64,000 nucleotides of DNA. Source: Symbiodinium natans (lineage: Eukaryota > Sar > Dinophyceae > Suessiales > Symbiodiniaceae). The notes below the pieces were generated by a model. The model was given only the letters and a program-made list of their open reading frames with translations, ran no database searches and was not told where the DNA came from. The DNA lies in NCBI GenBank assembly GCA_905221605.1, contig CAJNDS010002259.1:372001-436000 (forward strand). The letters are read 5' to 3'. Positions 12,081-22,100 of the stretch are shown piece by piece. The position numbers and the translations under genes are program-made. Each line of letters starts with the position of its first letter. Position 1 is the stretch's first letter.

Positions 12081-12440
12081 TCATGTGTGAGAAATGATAA
12101 TTGTTTTCGGTGACCCTTTGGGAAACATTGAAATGACAACCCATGTGCTTGCGAGCAAGTCGGGCTTGTGGGAAGGCCCAGAACCCAGATACTTGCTCAC
12201 AATATTCTCGCTGCCCCGGGGTTACATACAAAAATACCAATGCCCTCAAATACTTCCTAGTCTTTCGGTTTAGGATTACCGCCCTTTCCTCTCCATTTCT
12301 TTATTTGATATACAATACAGACACGCTACATACCTGCACGATGTGGGTAGAAATTCCTAGCTGTTCATGCAACACATAGGTTCCGGGGGCGAACTCAGCC
12401 GCTGCTTTTTTATTTATATTTTTTTTTTGGGGGGGGGGAC
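12081..12440. repeat. Diverged duplication, left copy
   Basis: Shares scattered blocks with 13110-13440: GAGAAATGA, GTGCTTG(C/T)GAG, TTGCTCACA.TATTCTCGC followed by CCCCGGGG, ACTTCCTAGTCTT, and TTTCCACAG.GGCAAG. Order and orientation agree, so this is an old direct duplication or two copies of a dispersed element. Ends with T10G10 at 12419-12438. Confidence 0.6.
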
Positions 12441-12589
12441 TTTCCACAGAGGCAAGAAATGCTACAACTACAAAACGAAACATTTCAACGAATTTCCATT
12501 AAAGAAAACAGTTCCCGCCAAAGCAACCAATACCAAAAAACCGAAACAACCCAACAACAACAATTTTGCAGGACTCTTCGAAAAACCAA

Positions 12590-12832
12590 TTCCCACAAGA
12601 CCAAAAAACCAATTCCCGCAAAACCCAAAAAACCAATTCCCACAAAACCAAAAAAACCAATACCAAAAAAACCAAAAGAACAAAAAAAAACAATTTTCCG
12701 AGACTCTGTGAAAGCTTTGGAGATAAGCTTACCAATCAAAAGTCCCGGAAAATTTGTTTTTTTGGTATTTTTGGTTCTTTTGGTATTGGTTTTTTTGGTT
12801 CTTTGGGAATTGGTTTTTTGGGACTATGTCTT
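12590..12832. repeat. Large imperfect inverted repeat (AC-rich / GT-rich arms)
   Basis: Left arm 12590-12690 repeats CCAATTCCC(A/G)CAAAACC and CCAATACCAAAAAAACC; right arm 12754-12832 is its complement (GGTATTGGTTTTTTTGG, GGGAATTGGTTTTTTGGG). The loop is about 65 bp. Each arm is itself a tandem of ~20-bp units. The Lys/Pro-rich open frames are a by-product. Confidence 0.8.
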
Positions 12833-13109
12833 TTGGTTTCGGTGTCCCAGTTCCCCCTATGAGCCATGCACTCACATCCAAACACATAATCTGGCAGGTC
12901 GTTTTGGCTGCTTACTCGCATTACAGTTTGAACCTATCTCATACAGAAAAATGTATATTATATGCTACCCCCCCCCCCCCGGCCGGCCCCCCTCCTAAAC
13001 CTAGGTTTCGTACACTTTTGTCGTAAGGATGTGATACTCAGTTGCTTTGGATGAGTATCATGTAAGACCTTATGTGCTTGTGAGTCTTGCGGAGAATTTG
13101 AAAAATGAG

Positions 13110-13440
13110 AATTGTTTTTGAGAAATGAGAACCATGTTGGGAGACCTGTGGAAAGCATTGAAATTGAAAAAAGAGATGTTTGTAGCAGCCCGCTGGAAGG
13201 TCCCAGGAAATAGTGAAAGGATATTTGCTCACAGTATTCTCGCGTCCCCGGGGGTTGCAGCAAAAGGTTTTATGCATCACCCTATGCGCTCGAAAACTTC
13301 CTAGTCTTATGGTTCGAGGCTTACCATCCTTCCTTCTCCATTAAATATCTGTCTTTGATATGCAAAAACACATGATGTGTGTACTTATTCTGCTTTTTCT
13401 CTGCGTTTCCACAGGAGGCAAGCACTACAAACACAGGCAA
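13110..13440. repeat. Diverged duplication, right copy
   Basis: Partner of 12081-12440; see the shared blocks there. Confidence 0.6.
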
Positions 13441-13508
13441 GGTTCAATTCCTATAGGTAACGCTGAAAACTGAAACACGAGATCCTTTAATCCTATAGGG
13501 TTTCATAC

Positions 13509-13552
13509 TGACATACATACATACGTACATACGTACATACAGACATACGCAG
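13509..13552. repeat. (CATA)n microsatellite with CGTA variants
   Basis: ACATACATACATACGTACATACGTACATACAGACATAC. Confidence 0.9.
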
Positions 13553-13559
13553 TTGTTGT

Positions 13560-13950
13560 AGGGCTAACCCCGTGAAAGCTTTAGAGGTAAACCCTTAAAA
13601 CCCCTGGACCTGCAAACCCTATAAGGTGTAAAGGTTTAAACACCTGCCTAAGGTCTGGGCATTTATACCTTAGCGCCTATACGGTTAAAAACCTTTGAAC
13701 CCTTTAGAGCCCTATAGGGTTTCTCTATGGGCTTAGTTTTACATGCCTAAATCTTAAACCCTAAACCTTTAAATCTTAACCCTATAGGGATTAAAGGTTC
13801 GCCGAAATACGAACCTAAATGGTATAGGGTTAAGGTCTCAATACCTAAATCTTAAACCCTTAAGGTTTAAACTTTATGGGCTTAGGTTTACATGCCTAAA
13901 TCTAAACCCTAAACCTTTAATTCTTAACCCTCTTGGGTTTAGCAGGGGCG
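13560..13950. repeat. Degenerate CCCTATAGGG / CCCTAAA region
   Basis: Many CCCTATAGGG palindromes and AACCCTAAACCTTTAA pieces; two similar blocks (13733-13800 and 13876-13935) repeat GGCTTAG.TTTACATGCCTAAAT. Confidence 0.6.
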
Positions 13951-15027
13951 GGAAGTCGCAGCATGTAAAACCCCAAAAACGCAGCGGCTGACTTCGCCCC
14001 CCGAACCAACACATACATCCTATGTACCTGTGCGACGCGTTAGAAAGTCTACCTTTTCACACAACGCATATACTCTTCGTTTTTTTGGAAAGAACACGAG
14101 GGACGAAGAGAAAGGACCTTCTCTTCCCATTTTCCTCGTCAAAAGGAAAAAGAAAATATCTGGATAGAATTGAAGAGAGAAGAGAGCGATGGAAAAGCAA
14201 TGAGAAACAAGAAGGATAGCCTTTTCAGTCTATATAATGTTTCCTTCTTCTGATCGTTTGTTCTTTTGTCTTCGGTTTGTGCCTTGCCTTCCGCTTTTCC
14301 TTTGAAGAAGACAGAAAGGAAAGGGTGCGAATGGAGTTTCCTTTGCACGCTTTGATGAGAGGAACACGTAACGAAGAGAAGAGAAAAGAAGAGAAGACAT
14401 GGAGACTGAGGACAGGGGGGTTTCTTCCTCCTCTGACCTATCCATTTTCTGAATAAGATAAGAGAGAAGCGCTCTTGTCCATTCTTTGTTGTGCAGTCTC
14501 TTCCTCTCTCGCTGAGTGAGAAAAGAAAAGAGCAAGGCCACCGAAAAGGGACAAGGAGAACTTCTTCTTCGTTTCTTTAGCAGTTCCCTTGAGTTTCCTA
14601 AGCAAAAAAGAACAGAAGACCTGGGAATGCAGGAGAGAAAGAAAGCAAAGAGAGGGTGTAAGGGCACTCAGCGGCCTCCCTTCTTGCCACGAACAAAAAC
14701 AATCCATCCTCCCCTCTTTTCCCGTCCATTAACTTCTCCTTTCCTTGTCCTCTTGTGTATTCATTTGTCACGTGTAAAAGAAAGCAAAGAAGAGAGAGGA
14801 GAGAAAAGAGAGACGAGAGAGGATGATGGTGGCGAGATTCATGTGTATTCTTGCATGTTCAGTTTTCCTGCTGTAAGAAAAGCGCTAAAGAAGTGGGAAA
14901 ACAAAGACGATGCAGGATGAGTAGTGAGTGAAATTGGCGCCTTGCATATGTATTTGTCTTTCTGTAACGAGATAGACTACAGAACAGGGATAAGAGGGCA
15001 GAGGGAATTTCTTCGCCCTGTCGTATT

Positions 15028-15184
15028 CCTTTCTTCCAGACGAGAAGCAAATGGATAAGACAAGATGGAAAGAGACATTCTTTGCTTCGCTGCAGATTGT
15101 GGGAAGAAAACAATGAGTTTAGAATCCAACAGTAGACTGCTTGGGGAACAAGGCTTCCCTTTGCTCTTTTTGTGAAAGTCGGGC
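15028..15184. repeat. 157-bp segment, inverted relative to copy B
   Basis: Starts CCTTTCTTCCAGACG and ends GTGAAAGTCGGGC. Its reverse complement is at 17011-17167 with the same length, while sequence on both sides is in direct orientation in the two copies. Flanks carry TTCTTCGC (left) and AAAGAAGAG (right), a short inverted pair TTCTT/AAGAA. Confidence 0.9.
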
Positions 15185-15186
15185 AA

Positions 15187-15299
<113 letters not shown>

Positions 15300-16047
15300 G
15301 CGAAGGATGAAGGTAGGGGATGATCTGCAAGAAGAGAGCTGATCAAGATCGAGAAGAGAGGAGAGGGAGTTTCTTCTTCTTCCGCTTATGTATCCGTTGT
15401 TTTTTTCCAAGCATTCCTTGCTGTTTCCCTTCTACTGCGTCTTCCTCTCTTGCTGACTGAGAAAAGACAAGATTCTTAAGATCAAGGACAGCGGAAGGGA
15501 CAGGGAAACCTTTTTCGCCTTTCTTATCTGTCCCTTTGAATCTCTTCAAACCATGAACAGAAGACATAGGCACGCATGAGAGAAGGCAAATTAGAGCGAA
15601 CACTGGAAATTAACCCTGCTCCAGAGGGGGAGAGGGAGCCCCTTTCTGCAACTCACAAAACAATGTTTTCTTCCCTCTCTCTGATAGTCCATTTGCTTCT
15701 TTTTGACCTGTCTTATTTTGCCCGTAAGAGAAGACAAGCACTCGGGTCAGCTCCTTGTCGTTTTCTCCCAGTTGTCTCTTCATGTCTTTTTGTGTATTCA
15801 TTTGTTTCGTATGCAAGAAAAGAGCCAAAGCAGACGGAAAAGCGAGGAGTGCGTTTCCTCCCAGTCTTATGCGCTCATTCTTCTCAATAAGATAATAGAG
15901 AGAAGCACTCTGGTTCATTCTTTGCTGTTTTCATCCTACAATCTCTTCCTCTCTCGCTGAACGAGAAAAGAAGAGAGCAAGGGCAACGACAAGGTACAAG
16001 GAAAACTTCTTCCTACTTTTGTCCATTCTTTATTGTTTTCCCCCTGC

Positions 16048-17178
16048 AGTCTCTTCCTCTCTCGCTGAATGAAAAAAGAAAAGAGCAAGGGCAACGAAAA
16101 GGGACACGGAAAGCGTCTTCCTCTTTTTTTTTGCAGTTCCCTTGAATTTCCTAAGCACAAAAGAACAGAAAACCTGGCAACGCAGGAGAGAAAGAAAGCA
16201 AAGAGAGGGTGTAAGGGCACTCAGCGGCCTCCCTTCTTGCCACGAACAAAAACAATCCATCCTCCCCTCTTTTCCCGTCCATTAACTTCTCCTTTCCTTG
16301 TCCTCTTGTGTATTCATTGTCACGTGTGTAAGAAAATATTTGGCTTCGAACATCCCCACCCTCTCTTGGTAGAGATACTCTGGGGTTGGGCACTCCAGCA
16401 ACACTCTGGGGCTGGGCTCTCGAGGGAGACACTGGGGTTGGGCCTCAGGGAGACTCTGGGTTTGGGCACTGGGGTTGGGCCTCTGGGGTTGGGCCTCCAG
16501 AAACTCTGGGGTTGGAGACTCTGGGCTGGGCACTCCTGGAAACGGTGGGGTTGGGCGCCCTAGGGAGACTCTGGGGCTGGGCTGGGGTTGTCTGGGGTTG
16601 GGCACTCCAGGGCCACTCTAGAGTTGGGCACTCCAGGGACACTTTGGGGTTGGGCGCTCCAGGGATGAGCGAGGAGTAGACCGGGCGAGGAGAAGAGTTC
16701 CGGGCGAGGAGAAGAGTCCCGGGCAAGGAGAAGAGTTGAGTTCAAAATCAAACAACCCCACACCGAGGGTGGGCAACAAAGAAGAGAGAAGGGAGATAAG
16801 AGAGACGAGCGAGGATGATGGTGGCGAGATTCATGTGCATTCTTGCATGTTCCGTTTTCCTGCTGTAAGAAAAGCGCAACAGAAGTGGGAAAAGAAAGAC
16901 GAGGCAGGATGAGTAGTGACTGAAATTGCCGCCTTGTATATGTATTTGTCTTTCTGTAACGAGATAGACTATAGAACAGGGATAAGAGGGGAGGGGGAAT
17001 TTCTTCGCACGCCCGACTTTCACAAAAAGAGCAAAGGGAAGCCTTGTTCCCCAAGCAGTCTACTGTTGGATTCTAAACTCATTGTTTTCTTCCCACAATC
17101 TGCAGCGAAGCAAAGAATGTCTCTTTCCATCTCGTCTTATCCATTTGCTTCTCGTCTGGAAGAAAGGAACAAAGAAGA

Positions 17179-17213
<35 letters not shown>

Positions 17214-17633
17214 CGAAGGATGAAGGTAGGAGATGATCTGCAAGAAGAGAGCTGAACAAGATCGAGAAGAGAGGAGAGGGAGTTTCTTCTTCTTCCTCTT
17301 ATGTATCCGTTGTTTTTTTCAAGCGTTCCTTGATGTTTCCCTTCTACTGTGTCCTCTCTTGCTGACTGAGAAAAGACAAGATTCTTAAGATCAAGGACAG
17401 CGAAAGGGACAGGGAAACCTTTTTCGCCTTTCTTATCTGTCCCTTTGAATCTCCTCAAACCATGAACAGAAGACATAGGCACGCAGGAGAGAAAGAAAGC
17501 AAATGAGAGCGAACACAGGAAATCAACCCTGCTCCAGGAAAAGAGGGAGCCCCTTTCTGCAACTCACAAAACAATTTTTTCTTCCCTCTCTCTGATCGTC
17601 AGTTTGCTTCTTTTTGACCTGTCTTATTTTGAC
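16048..17633. repeat. Segmental duplication, copy B
   Basis: Second copy of 14495-15724. Differences: a ~440-bp G-rich insertion at 16333-16775, the inverted 157-bp segment at 17011-17167 and a shorter GA run. Homology stops at about 17633 (CTTATTTTG). Confidence 0.9.
16333..16775. repeat. G-rich minisatellite insertion in copy B
   Basis: About fifteen degenerate units of CTCTGGGGTTGGGC plus CACTCCAGG(G/A)A from 16377 to 16675, then three GGCGAGGAGAAGAGT(C/T)CCG units (16677-16738). Absent at the matching point in copy A (about 14780). Unrelated to the telomere unit though also G-rich. Confidence 0.85.
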
Positions 17634-17855
17634 TCATCTTCTTGCATTTTATCCTTTCTCCTTTGTAAGAACACAGCCAAAGAAGAGGCTGCGGGAGGGT
17701 GAACACCTTTTACCGACATATTCCCTTCAATCTACTCGAATAGAAGACGGAACAGAAGACGTCGGAACACGAGAAAGAAGGCAACAGAGGGAGAATTACT
17801 GGAGTCTGCCATTTGCTTTTCCTGTCTCCTTTGTAAGAAAAAGCCAAAGAAGAGG

Positions 17856-18088
17856 TTGAAGAGGAGACGGAGGATGAAGAAGGCAAAATGGAAGGAATGA
17901 GCGGGCTCAACCCCCTTGAAGAGGAGACGGAGGATGAAGAAAGCAAAATGGAAGGAATGAGCGGGCTCAACCCTGCTCTAGGGGGGGAACCCCCTTTTGC
18001 AACGATCTCGTCTAGAAGAAAGGAACAAAGTGTGCGTGTGTGGGTGTGTTGTGTGTGGAGAACAATTAAAAGGTCATATCATACATAA
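17856..18088 (+). CDS. Possible small acidic frame over a 60-bp tandem duplication
   Basis: A 60-bp unit (17856-17915) is repeated at 17916-17975, exactly 20 codons, encoding EEETEDEESKMEGMSGLNP-like units. The frame starts at 17888 (Met) and stops at 18088. The in-frame duplication is compatible with coding, but length is small and no family is recognised. Confidence 0.2.
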
Positions 18089-18098
18089 AGGTTCCTGC

Positions 18099-18280
18099 CA
18101 CATATATATATATATACAGATACACATGTGTATGTGTATATGCTTTTATATTTATGTTTATATTTTTTATGTATATTTATATTTATATTTGTATTTATAT
18201 TTATATGTATATGTATATTTATATTTATATTTATATTCATTTTTATTATTATTTATATATATATATATATATATATGCAT
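18099..18280. repeat. AT-rich microsatellite, (TATATTTA)n
   Basis: TA repeats, then TATATTTATATTTATATTTG units, then TA again. Confidence 0.9.
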
Positions 18281-18414
18281 AGAATAGAAAAACAGGTATA
18301 GTGAACGTAGATATCACATGTAGGGTAAATGGCATGCATTGTGAACATCTGGCAGTCTTAACCGCAGGTCGACAGAACTGCGCTGGTTGTTGGGAACATA
18401 GCTGAGTGTTTTAG

Positions 18415-18462
18415 GTTTTTTAGGGTTTAGGGTTTAGGGTTTAGGGTTTAAGGTTTAGGGTC
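18415..18462 (+). repeat. ITS, TTTAGGG orientation
   Basis: Six or so TTTAGGG units, one TTTAAGG variant. The next ~200 bp (18463-18700) are unique and open in several frames but I cannot name a product. Confidence 0.9.
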
Positions 18463-18775
18463 GCGTGCTTGCGCGTTGCAATCGTTCTTTCTGCATGTGC
18501 TGGGTATTTGTTCTCGCGAGGCATAATGCGCCGATCGGTTTAGGCATGTAGCGTTTCGGTTATTTTTTCTTGCACCACGCAGGCATTCATTCAACTGTGC
18601 AGGCATTCCGTTGATCATTCTGACACAGGAGGTTTCTTGAAACGGCGGCGCCTTAAGCCTAAACCCTTGAATCCTGCAGCCGTTCCCTGTCAACACCTTT
18701 AAACACTAAGCCTAAGAAGCTTGGAAGCCCAAGCCTTTGAACCTCTGAAGCCCAAGAACCCCTAAACCAAACCCT

Positions 18776-18906
18776 AACTTGGGACATTCCCCCCTTCTAC
18801 TAGCAATCCTGAAGAGGGAATGTAATAGGGGGGGGGGGGGGGGGTACGGGAGTCCCTATTAAGGACTGCTAGTATAAGGGGGAACATCCCAACCTGGAAC
18901 TTCCCA
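18776..18906. mobile_element. MITE family C, copy with poly-G
   Basis: Inverted ends GGGACATTCCCCCTTCTACTAG / CTAGTATAAGGGGGAACATCCC. Core CAGTCCTTATTAAGGACTG is partly replaced by a G14 run (18828-18844). Other copies: 22276-22357, 42818-42921, 47924-48019 and the cut copy at 63951-64000. Confidence 0.75.
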
Positions 18907-19122
18907 ACAGACCTCTTAAAATTGTTAGCCATGAACCCGAACCCGTCGCCCATTTAAACCCCTAACACCTCCCATACACCCCCGAACCCCTACACCCTTC
19001 CACCCTAATCCCTAAAACCTGAGCCTAAACCCTAAACAGCCTACACCCTAAACCCTGAACACCCTAAAGCCTAAGCACCCTAAACCTCCCTCCAACCGTA
19101 AGCCCTAAAGTGCCAATCTCAG

Positions 19123-22100
19123 GTGTGGTTTGCTGGGCTGAGGGGAGCCATCGCCTTCGCCTTGTCTACCCAGCCACTTGGTTTGGGGTTTAGAGTTTAG
19201 GGTTTAGGGTTTAGGGTTTAGGGTTTGGGGGTACCTCTTTTATGCTCCAAATGGAATAGAATCCCCTCAAAAGGGACCCCAAAAGGGTACCCCTATCTTC
19301 GGAAACCCTTACTTGGGCTTCCCCCATGTACCCCTTCATAAGGCCTCCCCCCTAAGTGCAATACCTAAACCCTAAACCCTCGAAGCTTAATTTAAGTTGG
19401 GGCATTGCACAACGTCAAGACTCGGAATTTGAGAGTTCAATGCTTTTGTTCTGAGGAGCTTGGAGGCTTCCCAACAGCTTCAAACCCTAAACCCTAAACC
19501 CTAAACCCTAGACCCTAAACCCTAAACCCTAAACCCTAAACCCTAAACCCTAAACCCTAAACCCTAAACCCTAAACCCTAAACCCTAAACCCTAAACCCT
19601 AAACCCTAAACCCGACCCAAACCCTAGCCCAAATTCAGGTCTTGGGGTTTACAATCTCATTCACCTCAGCCACTTGCTAGGTTTCCCGGACCCCACCGGC
19701 ATTGCTTCATGGCCCTGGCTATGTGGGTCGTCGCCTTCCTGCGAGCTTGGGGTTTAGGGTCTAGGGTTTAGGGTTTGGGGTTTGGGGTTTAGGGTTTAGG
19801 GTTTAGGGTTTAGGGCGGGTTTAGAGTTTAGGGCTTCGATGTTCAGAGTCTTCTTTAACTGCTCATCACATTGCAGGCAAAACTCCAAAGAATATGACTC
19901 TGCTTCAACCCTATATTGACCTCAATTCAACCCGTAAACCTCAAGCTCTATGAACTACCTCTAACGAACCCAAGTAAGCCTTAAGTAGACCTTACTTAGA
20001 CTCTACAGCAATCACAATCCCAAATTCGACCCTCAACGAATTGCTAAACCTTCATGAATCTTAACCAGAAACTAGGACATACGTAGGCTCAGTGTTGTTT
20101 TTGGTCCTGGGCGTCTGTTGAATCTGGGGAGGAAATCGTCAGATGTAGGGTCTCAGGGCTTACAAGGTTGAGGCTTTTCGTCGGTTTTGGGGGACCCCCG
20201 GCTCTTATACAACCCTGGGTTTTGGAGTATTGTACTTTAATACATTTTTTGGTTCTGGGTTCCTATTATAGCTACTTATACCTAAAAAGTATATACTTTT
20301 TTCCAGGGTCTACTCCAAAGGTAGGAGCCCATATGAACTCATGGAATGTTGCCCAATATTTTCCAGGACTTCATAGCTTGGATGCGGTTGCTAGTACCCG
20401 TAAGGACATGAGAACCCGGCCGCCAGAAGTATAGGATTGCTTTCATGGGCCCGAAAACCCAAGCTCCGACGACACTTCAAACCGCCCCAAACCCCGCAAA
20501 ACCCGAACAGCCTGATGAACCTCCCTCGAAACCCCGAACTCCTAAAACCCCAGCCGCCCTAAAACCCTAAACCCTAAACCATCCTAAACCCTAAACTCTA
20601 AACCCTAAACCCTAAACCCTAAACCCCAAACCCTCATCTCCCGAGGTTCTCACCTCGGTCTGGTTGCTGGGGGGCGCCACGGCACCCGTTCTTGGGGCCC
20701 TCCGCATCCGTCGGTGCCAGATCCTTGGTGGGCGGGGGTGGGGGGGGGGGTTAGGGTTTAGGGTTTCGGGTTTAGGGTTTGGGGGGGTTAGGGTTTAGGG
20801 TTTAGGGTTTTGGGGGGGGGGGGGGGGGGGGGGCGAATCAGTTCTTGTTTGTTGTTGCTGCAGGTTCCGCTTGTTTGTACGCGTTCTGTGCGAAAGCCTT
20901 GTGTCTCGTTAGTCTGCCGACTATGTAGCTCAACGGGTTGAAGTACCTGGCTTTGCGGTGTGTGTTTCCAGGCTGTTCGGGAATAACACCGAAAACCAGA
21001 TCCATGGTTTTCAGCAACTTCCGCGCTTGTCTTCGGCTTGTTGTTTCTGTTTAAACTCCTCGCTCCTGATGGCTATAGGCTTATGATAGTTACTTCCTAA
21101 AAAGACAGATGACATTCAAAATCAAAAGAAAAACGAAAACATCCAAAAACAGTAGGCTGGGAATTCCCGGGGACGCGGAAAATCAAAAACAAATCTAAAA
21201 CAAATCAAATAAAAGTCGAAAAACCTCTAACAAATCGAAAAAAGTAGGCTTGAGTTCCCGGGAGTGCCGGAAACCAAAAAAATCATCCACAAAATGTCGG
21301 AAAAAAGCAGGCTGGAGGTCCCCGCGAGGTGCAGACAATGCAAAGAATCCCAAAACAAAAAAACTATAGAATCTGCGGGGGAAGGGGGGGGGGGGGGGGT
21401 CGGGGGGCGGGGGGGGGGGGGGGGGGGGGGGGGGGTGGCAATTTCCGGGCCTGCAGTTCCAGCCTATGTTGAATTTTTCATAAAAATGAAATGTATATCC
21501 ATGGTTTGGCTGCAAAAAGTCCAAAATTGCAATTGCTTTTGTTGTTTGTCACTTTCGAACAGCCAAGAATCACCAGGGCATTTTTGTTCGTCCGGGCGGC
21601 AGCTTTGGATCTTCCAGCTTTACCGCTTCCATAAACCAAGAGCTGCCAAAACACGAAGCACCCAACAATCATCTGGTTGTCGCGATGCTTCAACACCAGA
21701 TGTGTTTGGGATCCGGCATTTCCCAAAAGCCAGGGTGGAGATGGCCCTAACCACTATAAACCTCATTTTAGGAACCCCCCCCCCCACCCGCCTCCCCCCA
21801 AGAAAGGGTACCCGAAACCCTATAAGTCCTATTGTCATACGGAGCCCGGTTTTAAGGCTAACCGCTATCAGAGTCTAGGCATCTGCGGGAGTGTTTGCTT
21901 TGATGCTCCAGTTTGCAGCCTTCAGCTACAAGGCGTCGCTCCAGCTACTGAGAGCAGCTGCTGGGAAAATCTCAATCCTTGAGAAGCCAACCTTGCACAT
22001 GAATCCTACTTAGTCCGGGGTTTGGAGTACCATACTTAAATACTTTCTTGTTTCTGGGTTCTTATTATAGCTACTTGTACCGAAGAAGTAGATACTGTTT

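Noticed and set aside
12459-12998. 179-aa Lys/Pro-rich frame
   Set aside because: Created by the CCAATTCCC/CCAAAAAA tandem units of an inverted repeat.
18448-18696. 82-aa - strand frame
   Set aside because: Opposite to the direction of neighbouring genes, no recognised motif, other frames equally open.
21264-21878. 204-aa frame with poly-Gly
   Set aside because: Depends on reading through G-runs of uncertain length.
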